This document shows, one piece after another, positions 18,415-27,070 of a stretch of 64,000 bases of DNA; positions within the stretch are counted from its first letter, which is position 1, and each line of letters starts with the position of its first letter. Under the pieces are notes generated by a model. The model was given only the letters and a program-made list of their open reading frames with translations. It made no database searches and was not told where the DNA came from. The stretch is taken from assembly GCF_016756315.1 (NCBI RefSeq), contig NZ_AP024235.1, forward strand, positions 3,410,001 to 3,474,000. Direction: 5' to 3'. The position numbers and the translations under genes were made by a program. This stretch comes from Alteromonas sp. KC3 (GTDB lineage Bacteria > Pseudomonadota > Gammaproteobacteria > Enterobacterales > Alteromonadaceae).

Positions 18415-20217
18415 CTACAGTTGGTTGATTTGCCAAACCGTGACTGTACCGCTTACTTCGTTACCAACAACAAGTAGCGGAACACCACTTGGGCTATTAT
18501 CAGCACTTACAAACACTAAGCTTTCTGGCGCCAAGTCACCGATAACGTTGTCGGCAGTTAGCCCATCTGTTAGGTCGCGGTTAATCACATATTCTGTAAA
18601 CTGTACATCATACGGATTTGTCACGTCATAAACGAAAATGCCACCCATACGCTCAGTACCAATAAAGGCATAGGTGCGATCGCCAACTTGGCCTACTGTT
18701 AGCGCTTCAGGCTCTGGCCCTTTGTTCTCAGAGCGAGAATCGCCCGCGTTTTCGTCGTCACCGTTATTGAACTGTGCACCGTGAACTGATGCGGTAATTC
18801 GCTCGAAGTCGTCGCCAGAATCATAAACCACTAAGCCGTTCTGATCCCATATAGTGAATGAACGTGCGCCGTAAGCATAAGCAGCGTCGTATTCGCCATT
18901 ACCATCAGCATCGCCCATGGCAGTAGTTACACGCAGGCCGTCCGCTTCACCCGTTGCTTGCAGCATAGCTAACTCAGAATTGGCTTCAGCGGTTAAGTCT
19001 TCCACTTTTACTTCATCGGTATATGCTAAACAGCCATCGTCTTCGTCGAAATCTACGCCACCAGCAGCAGTACATGCCGCTGCATCAGCTGCAGCGAAGA
19101 AATATTCGCGAGCGTCACCTTCGTTAGCCGTAACGATGAACGTTGCATCTTTCCATGTGAAGTTGGCAATAGTGTCAGGCTGATACACGCCGTACAAACC
19201 CGTGTATTGTCCAAAGCTTACCGAATCATCTTCTTGAATATCAATATTCAATCCAGCCCATGATTTCGTGCCCAAGCCAACAACCTGAACCGTCAAATCT
19301 TCAAGGTCAATTACTGCTAAGCCATTATTTTCTTGCAAGCTAACATAAGCTACATCGTTGGTCGCAGTAATGTATTCAGGCTCTAAATCTTGTGCGACAG
19401 ATGCAGTAATAGTTGTGCCATTTATCGTTTGGCCAGCAGGGTTCGGGAACATCATTCCCTGTGCCATTAGGTCTGCTTCCATGCCATTAAATGCAGTAAA
19501 CCCAACCGTAGTTCCTGACTCTTCAGGCTCGCCACTTGCTAGAATGTTAATAACAGTTACTGAGCCTACAGGGTCAACGGTATAATCATCTGAAGGTTCA
19601 CCTTCGTTAGCCACTAAGGCTCTGCCACCGTCCGGTGTAAAGGTCACCATATCAGGTAGCGCACCTACTTCAACCGAATCAAGGAAAACAGGCGCTGAGC
19701 TATCAAGCCCTTCGTAGAATAAAACATAACCGTTGTCAGTCTTAACGCTTGCAGGCACTGCAACCGCCATAAGGTCGCCACTAATTGCAATGCTCGTTAG
19801 GCCACCAAGCGCAACACCATTGATATCAGCAGGTAAGCTAATGGTCGTCGGTGTGAGTGTTGTAGTATTGATAGGGTCCTGCATTACAGCCGTCGACACG
19901 CTAGCTGCTGGAATCACCGCGATTGTGTTGGTGGCGCCGTTTGTAGCGTAGATGGTATTAGTAGCTGCGTGGTATTGAACAATTTCAGCTGCACCTTGGG
20001 CACCAAGAAATGCGCGGCCCACGATATCCATTGAAATGCCGATAGAGGCGTCTGTACCATCCGAACCATCAGCACCTGCTTCACCTTGCTCACCCTGCGG
20101 GCCTTGAGCGCCAGTTTCGCCTTGTGCACCGTCGTCACCGTCTAGGCCACAACCTGTAAGTGCTGCTGAAACTAAAAATGCGAGTAACCCTACTTTAAAC
20201 TTATTACGCACTGCCAT
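18415..20217 (-). CDS. Choice-of-anchor I domain lipoprotein with collagen-like segment
   Basis: 600 residues. The lipobox LTGC puts a lipidated Cys at residue 23. It is followed by a collagen-like Gly-X-Y run (about residues 24-56, for example DGDDGAQGETGAQGPQGEQG). The rest is a beta-propeller-type domain as found in 'choice-of-anchor I' proteins (segments such as DMVTFTPDGGRALVANEGEPS, GLGTKSW, ANEGDAREY, SENKGPEPEALTVG and GTERMGGIFVYDV). These proteins are surface or extracellular and related to a phosphatase/esterase-like propeller group; catalysis is unproven. Here the anchor is an N-terminal lipid, not a C-terminal sorting tail. It is monocistronic with its own terminator. Confidence 0.85.
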   Translation of the reverse strand: MAVRNKFKVGLLAFLVSAALTGCGLDGDDGAQGETGAQGPQGEQGEAGADGSDGTDASIGISMDIVGRAFLGAQGAAEIVQYHAATNTIYATNGATNTIAVIPAASVSTAVMQDPINTTTLTPTTISLPADINGVALGGLTSIAISGDLMAVAVPASVKTDNGYVLFYEGLDSSAPVFLDSVEVGALPDMVTFTPDGGRALVANEGEPSDDYTVDPVGSVTVINILASGEPEESGTTVGFTAFNGMEADLMAQGMMFPNPAGQTINGTTITASVAQDLEPEYITATNDVAYVSLQENNGLAVIDLEDLTVQVVGLGTKSWAGLNIDIQEDDSVSFGQYTGLYGVYQPDTIANFTWKDATFIVTANEGDAREYFFAAADAAACTAAGGVDFDEDDGCLAYTDEVKVEDLTAEANSELAMLQATGEADGLRVTTAMGDADGNGEYDAAYAYGARSFTIWDQNGLVVYDSGDDFERITASVHGAQFNNGDDENAGDSRSENKGPEPEALTVGQVGDRTYAFIGTERMGGIFVYDVTNPYDVQFTEYVINRDLTDGLTADNVIGDLAPESLVFVSADNSPSGVPLLVVGNEVSGTVTVWQINQL

Positions 20218-20538
20218 TTGCTTTCCTTTTTATATTTGTGTCGCACGTCTACTGTATTTGAACAAAAGCCTTGTCAATACCAGCAACATTACCAGCACTA
20301 ACGAGTATCATTGTCTAAAACACCAGTACACCAGAAAAATCATTTAACTTCTATGTATAAATTAGGACCAGTTTATGACACAAATATTAATTTGGCAAAA
20401 CGTATAAAAAGCTACGGCGAGCCCCGTAGTGCAAAGTGTAGAAATCAATTCATCCTCGGCTCATTCAATGAAGAAGTTAAGCCAACGCAAAGTCTGTCAC
20501 ACAATTGTCATTTAGCGCACAATGTAACTATTTAAAAT
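20218..20538. other. Intergenic region, 321 bp
   Basis: It holds the promoter region of the choice-of-anchor I gene (no clear -35/-10 pair by eye) and the terminator of the next minus-strand gene at 20406-20431. Short open frames here have no ribosome binding site and no family look. Confidence 0.5.
20406..20431 (-). terminator. Rho-independent terminator of the glycine-zipper lipoprotein gene
   Basis: On the minus strand, CTACGG / CCGTAG stem with a 6-nt loop followed directly by C and TTTTT. It lies about 110 nt after the minus-strand stop at 20539. Confidence 0.75.
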
Positions 20539-21021
20539 CTAAAACGCCTGGTTACAGTAATCGGGATGAACATGGTAAAGCTGTACTTCTCCCCCAACTC
20601 TCACACTAACGCAGTCCCCCACTTCAATGTCATCCTGCTCGGTAGTAACCACAACGTAGTCTCCATCAATAGCTTGTAGGCCAACTTCTAGACCGTTCAA
20701 GTCACCCTCCATGATGGAAACTGCCATTCCACTGAACACAGCACCAAATAGCGCTGAAAATAGCATATCGTCATCACCAAAATTGTAGAGTGCTCCCTCT
20801 ACAGCACCTACAGCAGCGGCCTCCTCTGCATAAGACTCGAAGCGAATTGGCGTAACGTCGGCGACTGTAGCGTAAAACATTGTGACAAATTGGTTTCGCT
20901 CACTATTTGGAACTTCTCCCGTTACTGTGCATCCTGATAAGCAACCAAGTAACGTAATCAAAAGCAGCGAAGATGTAGCCTGTAAGCGAGTTTTTAGGGG
21001 TGGCCTAGTGTTAGTCGACAT
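20539..21021 (-). CDS. Outer-membrane lipoprotein, SlyB/Pcp-like (glycine-zipper) candidate
   Basis: 160 residues with a signal peptide and lipobox LSGC (lipidated Cys31). Residues about 65-115 form a small-residue, Gly/Ala-rich stretch (AAAVGAVEGALYNFGDDD, then FGAVFSGMAVSI) similar in position to the glycine-zipper of SlyB/Pcp-type lipoproteins, and the C-terminal part (YVVVTTEQDDIEVGDCVSV) resembles their small beta domain. The family link is by pattern only. It is preceded by its own promoter region and followed by a terminator. Confidence 0.65.
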   Translation of the reverse strand: MSTNTRPPLKTRLQATSSLLLITLLGCLSGCTVTGEVPNSERNQFVTMFYATVADVTPIRFESYAEEAAAVGAVEGALYNFGDDDMLFSALFGAVFSGMAVSIMEGDLNGLEVGLQAIDGDYVVVTTEQDDIEVGDCVSVRVGGEVQLYHVHPDYCNQAF

Positions 21022-21299
21022 AGCAGCGGTTCCGGTAAATAGTTTTCATCCATCACATTACGCCATGTAAAATGAACCAAAACTTAACGACACTGCATCG
21101 AAAAACCGTTTTTTAAAAGCCTTTTCAATCTGCTCAAATTGCATTTTATTGTCATCTTTATGTCAATCACTACGGCAATCTATTCACCACAATCATTTTA
21201 CGTGTACTATAGCGACAGTGAACATGTTGATTTGCCCTACTAATTTTGAACATTTTGCGCTCCCAAAACGTTATAAAGGTAGGTTGAAAAGGATTAGTT

Positions 21300-22097
21300 A
21301 TGAAAATGAAACTCGCCGCTACGGCAATCGTTGCAGCAACAATGGCACTTTCAGGTTGTGCAACTTCACCTACAGGACGTAATCAAGTTCTGCTTTATTC
21401 AGAAAGTCAGCTAGCTCAGATGGGTGATCAAGCGTTCACCAGCATGAAAGAAGAGCTTAAAGTCTCGAGCAGGCGCGTGCAAAACTCATACGTAGAATGT
21501 GTCGCCAATGCAATTACCGCACAAGTACCGGCTTCTGTTTTTGATGGTCAATGGGAAGTCGTTGTATTTGATGACGAGCAGGTTAATGCTTTTGCCCTGC
21601 CGGGTGGAAAAATTGGTGTTTACACTGGCTTGTTGAACGTGGCTGAAAATCAACACCAACTGGCTGCCGTTATCGGTCATGAAGTTGGGCATGTTATTGC
21701 ACAACACGGTAATGAGCGTATGAGTCAATCTACGCTTATTAATGTAGGCACACAGGCCGTTGGCCAAGTGCTTGAAGCAAATGAAGTATCTCAGTCTGGA
21801 CCCATTATGGCAGCCATTGGATTAGGTGTTCAAGTGGGGGTTCAACTACCTTACAGTCGTACACATGAATCAGAGGCTGATGTTATCGGTTTAGACCTTA
21901 TGGCCAAGTCAGGCTTCGACCCGAGACAATCGGTTAACCTGTGGCAAAATATGGATGCCGCAAGTGGTGGTAATAGACCAATGGAAATTATGTCGACTCA
22001 CCCTGCACCGCAGACCCGCATTGAAAACTTGCAGGCAAACATGCCAAATGCCTATGCGAATTACCAAGCTACTCGCAGTAGACCAAGCTGTAAGTAA
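21300..22097 (+). CDS. M48-family zinc metalloprotease lipoprotein (LoiP-like)
   Basis: 265 residues. The lipobox LSGC places a lipidated Cys at residue 20. The zinc-binding HExxH is HEVGH at 127-131, with the downstream third-ligand region ESEADVIGLDLM. The length, lipidation and lack of transmembrane helices match periplasmic M48 proteases such as LoiP/BepA relatives, which clear misfolded outer-membrane proteins; there is no TPR domain, so it is closer to LoiP/YcaL. AAAAGG precedes the ATG. It converges on mscS across a shared bidirectional terminator. Confidence 0.92.
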   Translation: MKMKLAATAIVAATMALSGCATSPTGRNQVLLYSESQLAQMGDQAFTSMKEELKVSSRRVQNSYVECVANAITAQVPASVFDGQWEVVVFDDEQVNAFALPGGKIGVYTGLLNVAENQHQLAAVIGHEVGHVIAQHGNERMSQSTLINVGTQAVGQVLEANEVSQSGPIMAAIGLGVQVGVQLPYSRTHESEADVIGLDLMAKSGFDPRQSVNLWQNMDAASGGNRPMEIMSTHPAPQTRIENLQANMPNAYANYQATRSRPSCK

Positions 22098-22104
22098 TTA
22101 AAAA

Positions 22105-22136
22105 ACAAAAAACGCCGCAATTGCGGCGTTTATTCT
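22105..22136. terminator. Bidirectional terminator between M48 protease and mscS
   Basis: Perfect 20-bp palindrome AACGCCGCAATTGCGGCGTT at 22111-22130. An A-run on its left is a T-run for minus-strand transcripts, and TTTATTCT lies on its right. It serves both convergent genes. Confidence 0.88.
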
Positions 22137-22148
22137 CTATGGCGATGA

Positions 22149-22991
22149 TTATTCGCTGTCTGCTTTGTGAAGATGTACATCCATTTGAGGGAATGGAATA
22201 GAAATACCTTCTTCATCAAAACGCAGTTTTACTTTCTCAGTGAAATCAAACTTTACGCCCCAGAAATCAGCTGAGTTTACCCACGGTCGAACTACAAAGT
22301 TAACGCTACTATCAGCAAGTTCTGAAACCGCAATTTTCGGCTCTGGTTCAGCCAAAATGCGCTCATCTTCAGAAACTAACTCCTGAAGTATTTGCTTAGC
22401 TTTAAGCAAGTCGGCGTCGTAACCAATACCCACAACCATATCAACGCGACGTGTTTCTCTGGCTGAGTAATTCGTAATATTGCCGCTGTAGATATTACCG
22501 TTTGGTACGATAATCTCTTTGTTGTCTGGTGTGTTCATTGTGGTTGTAAAAATACCAATTTTTACAATAGAGCCAGCGGTTCCCGCTGCTTCAACAAAAT
22601 CGCCAGCTTTGAACGGTTTAAAGACAAGTAACATCACGCCCGCGGCAAAGTTTTTCAGTGAATCTTGAAGAGACAAACCTATTGCTAGACCTGCCGCACC
22701 TAATATTGCCACTAGTGATGTCGTATCTACACCAAGTTGGTCAAGCGAAGCGACTATCACGAACAACATCAAGATAGCGCTTAAAATAGACTCTAAAAAG
22801 TCTACCAGCATGTTGTCATATTTTGACTTGGCCATTAGCCGTCTAAATACAGACAACAAAAATCCAACGACAATTCTACCGATCACATAAATGGCAATTG
22901 CCATGGCGATGTTAATACCCCACGGTATAGCGTAATCATTTATGTAACGTTCAACATCACTTGCAGAAAAAAGCGTGAGCTTGTCTTCCAT
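22149..22991 (-). CDS. mscS: Small-conductance mechanosensitive channel, MscS family
   Basis: 280 residues, close to E. coli MscS (286). Three N-terminal transmembrane helices are followed by the pore helix (LVAILGAAGLAIGLSLQDSL, with the Gly/Ala pattern) and the conserved PFKAGDFVEAAGTAGSV-type beta domain, ending with the IPFPQMDVHL tail. It opens on membrane tension to release solutes on hypo-osmotic shock. It is a single gene with a shared terminator downstream and a long untranslated region upstream. Confidence 0.93.
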   Translation of the reverse strand: MEDKLTLFSASDVERYINDYAIPWGINIAMAIAIYVIGRIVVGFLLSVFRRLMAKSKYDNMLVDFLESILSAILMLFVIVASLDQLGVDTTSLVAILGAAGLAIGLSLQDSLKNFAAGVMLLVFKPFKAGDFVEAAGTAGSIVKIGIFTTTMNTPDNKEIIVPNGNIYSGNITNYSARETRRVDMVVGIGYDADLLKAKQILQELVSEDERILAEPEPKIAVSELADSSVNFVVRPWVNSADFWGVKFDFTEKVKLRFDEEGISIPFPQMDVHLHKADSE

Positions 22992-23498
22992 AGTATATTC
23001 CTTGTGGTGATTTATTATTTATCGTAATAACGGTATCAGCTATTTCTCTTCATACCAATACAGTATGTAATGTTGTGATGAAAATTCGTTCTAAAGTCTA
23101 CTAAAATTCTGCCAGGCACTATCAAAAAATTAATCTAAGGTTCAATACAACCCATTAAAAAGAGTTACTACGCTTTTTAATGTAGCGTGTCATCAAGTTG
23201 TCACTCAGATTTCGTAAAGTACATCACAGCGTATTAGCTGACATACGTTACTACAAATCAAAACCTGTATATTTAAAGCACAAGTTTAAAGAGGAATGCG
23301 ATTTTCTCAAAAACTAAAACTCGCTCTTTTTCGGAAGTAGCAGAGATTTAAAAGTATTTTTTTGATGATTTTTTAACCACAACGTTTTACACTAGAGCGC
23401 GATGTGACGAAAGGGAATTGATTCGTAAATATTCGCATCAATGACATTTATGTCACCATTCAAGCTTTAGCAAACTATGTAAAATAAAGGATTAACGC
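22992..23498. other. Intergenic region, 507 bp, with inverted repeats
   Basis: AT-rich divergent region between mscS and the small peptide gene. It contains a perfect 10-bp inverted repeat (CATTAAAAAG / CTTTTTAATG, 23153-23182) whose right arm overlaps an alternative ACGCT / AGCGT pairing, and a TGACAT-TT-ATGTCA dyad at 23452-23465. No long open frame or known RNA was recognised. Confidence 0.5.
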
Positions 23499-23678
23499 AT
23501 GTTGCTTCTCACAATATTATTTTCGGTCGTTTTGTGCTTGTTTCTTTATTCATTGCGCACCGATAAAGGTAAACATACCAAATACGCAAGAGCTCAAGAC
23601 CGTGCAGTAGCGCCCTCTTCTCGCACAAGCGAAAAGCTGAAGACGTCTGCAAACCGGTCGACACCCACAGTGGCGTAA
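23499..23678 (+). CDS. 59-residue single-span membrane peptide, unknown
   Basis: Short open frame with ATG at 23499 and a good AAAGG site 8 nt upstream. Residues 2-17 (LLLTILFSVVLCLFLY) form one hydrophobic helix; the remaining ~40 residues are basic and polar (SLRTDKGKHTKYARAQ onward), as expected for a small inner-membrane protein with a cytoplasmic tail. No family is recognised. It lies alone between two inverted-repeat regions. Coding potential is supported by the start context and hydrophobic/basic layout, not by homology. Confidence 0.5.
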   Translation: MLLLTILFSVVLCLFLYSLRTDKGKHTKYARAQDRAVAPSSRTSEKLKTSANRSTPTVA

Positions 23679-23726
23679 TTCACCACTTAGGTAAAGAAAG
23701 ACATTATCAAGACACTGTAAGAAAAC

Positions 23727-23775
23727 ATGCTGCTGACGATTCCGCGATTTTTTTTCACGAAATCGTCAGTAGCAT
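23727..23775. repeat. 21-bp imperfect inverted repeat (long hairpin)
   Basis: Arms at 23727-23747 and 23755-23775 match at 18 of 21 positions around a 7-T loop (core GCTGACGATT / AATCGTCAGT). It could be a terminator for the 59-residue gene or a transcribed structural element. It lies about 60 nt before the rsmE start. Confidence 0.6.
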
Positions 23776-23834
23776 TGCAACCTATACAGTCTGACACGTA
23801 TCATAGAGCGCAATATAAATCGTGCTGAAATGAT

Positions 23835-24563
23835 ATGCGTATTCCAAGAGTTTATTACCCTTCTCCTATTCCTTTAGAACAAGAATTCACGTTAACTGAT
23901 GATGCGGGCCATCACATTGCAACCGTGTTGCGCATCAAACCCAATAGACCTATTGTGCTTTTCAATGGCGACGGTAACGAATACAGCGCCACTATCATTA
24001 GTATTCAGCGAAAGAAAGTCATTGTTGAAGCCGACGCGTGTCTTTCCATAGCCAAGGAATCCCCGTTACATCTACACCTAGGTCAGGGAGTGTCAAAAGG
24101 GGATAGAATGGATACGGTGTTACAAAAAAGCGTAGAGTTAGGTGTAACAGAGATTACACCAATTATTACAGAACGATGCACTGTAAAACTTGATGAAGCT
24201 CGCTGGGAAAAAAAGCTGCAACAATGGCAAAAAATCATTGTTGGCGCATGTGAGCAAAGCGGCCGTAATGTGCTGCCCACATTACACTCTCCTGTTTCGC
24301 TTAATCAATGGTTGGCCAGCTCGACAGCCACCACTCGACTCGTGTTAGCACCGGGTGCTCAGCAAAGTTTAGCCAGACAACCTTATAATGCTCAAGGTTA
24401 TCGACTTCTTATCGGTCCAGAGGGTGGATTGTCGGAATCAGAAATACACATGGCAAACGAAAGTGGGTACCAATCAGTCAGTTTAGGTCCGCGTATCTTA
24501 CGCACTGAAACCGCAGCCATAACGAGCCTTAGTATATTACAAGCTCAACATGGTGACTTTTAG
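23835..24563 (+). CDS. rsmE: 16S rRNA (uracil-1498-N3)-methyltransferase RsmE
   Basis: 242 residues, the family length. N-terminal PUA-like domain (MRIPRVYYPSPI to about 70) and SPOUT methyltransferase domain with LGQGVSKGDRMDTVLQKSVE, LGVTEITPI, the GPEGGLSESE knot motif and the LGPRILRTETAA end. It methylates U1498 of 16S rRNA using SAM. It is first of the conserved run rsmE, gshB, yqgE, ruvX, though 148 nt separate it from gshB. Confidence 0.95.
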   Translation: MRIPRVYYPSPIPLEQEFTLTDDAGHHIATVLRIKPNRPIVLFNGDGNEYSATIISIQRKKVIVEADACLSIAKESPLHLHLGQGVSKGDRMDTVLQKSVELGVTEITPIITERCTVKLDEARWEKKLQQWQKIIVGACEQSGRNVLPTLHSPVSLNQWLASSTATTRLVLAPGAQQSLARQPYNAQGYRLLIGPEGGLSESEIHMANESGYQSVSLGPRILRTETAAITSLSILQAQHGDF

Positions 24564-24711
24564 TACCCAAGTTGACATAAGTAATTACCATTTTCTCTTA
24601 TATATGAAGGCTTGAAGAAATCACCCATGGCCCAATTTATAGGATAATGTGGTAATTCAATATTTTTGCCATTAGCTAAGCCCGTTCAATTTAATCCAAA
24701 GTGAGAATACT

Positions 24712-25665
24712 ATGCACTATACCGTCGGCGTGATCATGGACCCCATTGCGAGCATTAAACCGCATAAAGACACTAGCTTTGCAATGATGCTTGAAGCACA
24801 GCGCCGCGGTGCAAAAGTCGTTTACTTTGAACTTAAGGACTTGTACTTAGACAATGGTAAGCCCATGGGTATTGCCAAAACGGTAAGCGTTACCGACCAA
24901 GCGACCGACTTCTACACTATAGAAGATGAAGCAACTGTTCACCTTGGTGATATTGATGTGCTATTGATGCGCAAAGACCCACCGTTTGACAGTGAGTTTC
25001 TTTACGCAACACAAGTACTTTCATTAGCCCAAGATGCTGGTGCCTTAGTTGTAAACAACCCTCAGGCGCTACGCGATTATAACGAAAAGCTATTCACCTC
25101 GTATTTCCCTGAACATATCCCTAATACACTGGTAACCAATAACCAAGCGCTTGTGCGTGAATTTCATGCCAAGCATCAGGATATAATTTGTAAACCACTT
25201 GATGGTATGGGTGGCGCATCTATATTCCGCGTTAAGCCAGATGGCAATAACTTAGGTGTCATCATCGAAACACTCACAAAGTTAGGCACACGTTACATGA
25301 TGGTTCAGGAATACCTTCCTGAAATTAAAGAGGGTGACAAACGTGTTTTGATCGTTGACGGTGAAGTTATGCCCTACTGTCTTGCTCGTTTGCCTACTAA
25401 AGGTGAAACACGTGGCAACTTGGCCGCCGGCGGTACAGGTCGCCCACAGCCTATTTCTGAATCAGACCGTGCACTTGCTCAAGCCATTGCACCGAAACTT
25501 AAAGAAAACAACATAATGTTCGTTGGGCTAGATGTTATCGGCAATAAGATTACAGAAATCAATATTACCAGTCCGACTTGCGTAAGAGAGATAGAAGCTG
25601 CGTTTGATGTCGACATCATGGGCGCGCTATTTGATGCTATCGAAAAGCGCTTGGCGAACAAATAA
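24712..25665 (+). CDS. gshB: Glutathione synthetase
   Basis: 317 residues, same as E. coli GshB. ATP-grasp enzyme joining gamma-glutamylcysteine and glycine. Visible motifs: MDPIASIKPHKDTSFAMM at the N-terminus, LMRKDPPFDSEF, KPLDGMGGASIF, QEYLPEIKEGDKR, NLAAGGTGRPQP and INITSPTCVREIE. It is followed by yqgE 49 nt later, as in many gammaproteobacteria. It supplies glutathione for the Prx-Grx and FrmA enzymes elsewhere in the window. Confidence 0.97.
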   Translation: MHYTVGVIMDPIASIKPHKDTSFAMMLEAQRRGAKVVYFELKDLYLDNGKPMGIAKTVSVTDQATDFYTIEDEATVHLGDIDVLLMRKDPPFDSEFLYATQVLSLAQDAGALVVNNPQALRDYNEKLFTSYFPEHIPNTLVTNNQALVREFHAKHQDIICKPLDGMGGASIFRVKPDGNNLGVIIETLTKLGTRYMMVQEYLPEIKEGDKRVLIVDGEVMPYCLARLPTKGETRGNLAAGGTGRPQPISESDRALAQAIAPKLKENNIMFVGLDVIGNKITEINITSPTCVREIEAAFDVDIMGALFDAIEKRLANK

Positions 25666-25714
25666 TCTACACTTTAACTGGATATTGTCGAAGTCATTGA
25701 GCGAGAGAAGTAGT

Positions 25715-26281
25715 ATGACGGAATTAAAAAGCTTACAAAACCATTTCTTGGTCGCCATGCCAAGCTTAGATGACCCGTATTTTTCTCGTTCGCTCATCTA
25801 TGTGTGTGAGCATAACGCCGATGGCGCAATGGGTATTGTGGTCAATCAGCCCTCAACAATGAATGTTAAGCAATTGCTTGAGCAGACGAATAAAGAATTG
25901 ACAGTATCTGATGAAAAAGCAGAACAAATTGTCCTTGCTGGCGGGCCGGTAAGTCAAGAAAGAGGCTTTGTACTGCATTCAGCTCAACAAGAGTGGGCCT
26001 CTAGCTTGAAACTAGCCCCTGGCATCATGGTGACAACATCGAAAGATATTCTTACCGCCATCGGAAACGACCAAGGTCCTGACGAAGTGTTAATTGCCCT
26101 AGGTTACGCTGGTTGGACTGCCGGGCAATTAGAAAAAGAAATGCAAGAAAACGCGTGGTTAACCATAGAAGCCGACGAAGAAATCTTATTTCACACGCCC
26201 ATGCACAAAAAGTGGCAAGCAACCGTTAATAAGCTTGGTGTAGATGTATGGCAACTGGCACCGGGAGCAGGACATGCCTGA
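25715..26281 (+). CDS. yqgE: YqgE/AlgH family protein
   Basis: 188 residues. Family hallmarks: [48 protein letters not shown] and [13 protein letters not shown]. Function is not firmly known (AlgH was once linked to alginate control). The start at 25715 follows GAGAGAAG; the frame extends 37 codons upstream into gshB without support. It overlaps ruvX by 8 nt, a conserved arrangement. Confidence 0.95.
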   Translation: MTELKSLQNHFLVAMPSLDDPYFSRSLIYVCEHNADGAMGIVVNQPSTMNVKQLLEQTNKELTVSDEKAEQIVLAGGPVSQERGFVLHSAQQEWASSLKLAPGIMVTTSKDILTAIGNDQGPDEVLIALGYAGWTAGQLEKEMQENAWLTIEADEEILFHTPMHKKWQATVNKLGVDVWQLAPGAGHA

Positions 26282-26705
26282 GGTGGGTAGTCGCACCGTT
26301 CTTGCCTTTGACTTTGGTACCAAAAGTATTGGGGTTGCCGTAGGACAAGAAATTACAGGTACTGCCGCGCCCCTCGCGGCCCTTAAAGCTCGCGACGGCA
26401 TTCCCGATTGGGATCTGATTCAAAAACTTTACGACGAATGGCAACCGCATGTTGTGGTCGTTGGTTTACCGCTAAATATGGATGGTACAGAGCAAGAGAT
26501 GACGCAGCGTGCGCGTAAATTCGCTAACCGCTTGCACGGGCGCTTTCGAGTTGCAGTAGAAGAATGCGACGAAAGGCTCACCACTACAGATGCTAAAGCC
26601 ATGTTGTTTGAACTAGGTGGCTATAAGAAGCTCACCAAAGACAAGGTAGACAGCGTGTCAGCCTGCGTGATTTTCGCAAGTTGGAACGAAAGCCAATACG
26701 AGTAA
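26274..26705 (+). CDS. ruvX: RuvX/YqgF, Holliday-junction-resolvase-like pre-16S rRNA nuclease
   Basis: 143 residues with an RNase H-like fold: first acidic motif [43 protein letters not shown] and the C-terminal [13 protein letters not shown]. It is linked to 5' maturation of 16S rRNA. The ATG at 26274 lies within the last codons of yqgE and has a GGGAGCAGG site; the ten extra upstream codons are yqgE read in another frame. It converges on the DUF2007 gene 6 nt away. Confidence 0.94.
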   Translation: MPEVGSRTVLAFDFGTKSIGVAVGQEITGTAAPLAALKARDGIPDWDLIQKLYDEWQPHVVVVGLPLNMDGTEQEMTQRARKFANRLHGRFRVAVEECDERLTTTDAKAMLFELGGYKKLTKDKVDSVSACVIFASWNESQYE

Positions 26706-26711
26706 CATGTC

Positions 26712-27041
26712 TTACTCTGGCTTTCGCCCTTCATTGCATTGCCAGCAGACCTCAAACGCGCCGCCATTTTCCTCGCTACAGATTGTGCACACCCAGTCTT
26801 GAGGAGATTGAGGAATAGTAGATGAAGTTTCGTTAAACAAGGCATCAATCACTTTACTGGCCCTGGCATACCAACTGTCATCAACCAACCATAATTCAGG
26901 CTGAGCGTCTTGCCACGGCAGTTCCCCTAGTGCGCCACCAGCAAACTCATTTTTTACTAAATAAGGGATAGACAGCGCGTCTAGTTCACTTCGCACTGCC
27001 TGAATCTCAAACGCATTTTGTGAAGAAAATAGTTTTTTCAA
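26712..27041 (-). CDS. DUF2007-type protein with C-terminal zinc ribbon
   Basis: 109 residues. The N-terminal ~65 residues (MKKLFSSQNAFEIQAVRSEL, later GELPWQDAQPELWLVDD) match the DUF2007 'putative signal transducing protein' fold, a small ACT-like unit. Residues about 82-103 carry two CxxC pairs (CTIC and CWQC), a RanBP-like or rubredoxin-like zinc knuckle. Function unknown. It lies 29 nt downstream of pilU in the same direction, so it may be the last gene of the pilT-pilU operon. Confidence 0.8.
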   Translation of the reverse strand: MKKLFSSQNAFEIQAVRSELDALSIPYLVKNEFAGGALGELPWQDAQPELWLVDDSWYARASKVIDALFNETSSTIPQSPQDWVCTICSEENGGAFEVCWQCNEGRKPE

Positions 27042-27070
27042 CGACGCGACAACCTATCCATTGATGAAGT

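Noticed and set aside
20311..20535. 74-codon plus-strand frame between the two lipoprotein genes
   Set aside because: TTG start, no ribosome site, and it spans a clear terminator of the opposite strand.
23294..23338. 14-codon frame MRFSQKLKLALFRK preceded by AAAGAGG
   Set aside because: The site is only one base from the ATG and the peptide has no leader-type codon run; likely chance.
24583..24657. AATTACCA / TGGTAATT arms 59 nt apart upstream of gshB
   Set aside because: Eight-base arms at that distance are expected by chance in AT-rich DNA and show no clear fold.
26244..26273. Longer RuvX start
   Set aside because: The extra ten codons are yqgE read in another frame; the ATG at 26274 has the binding site and the family N-terminus.
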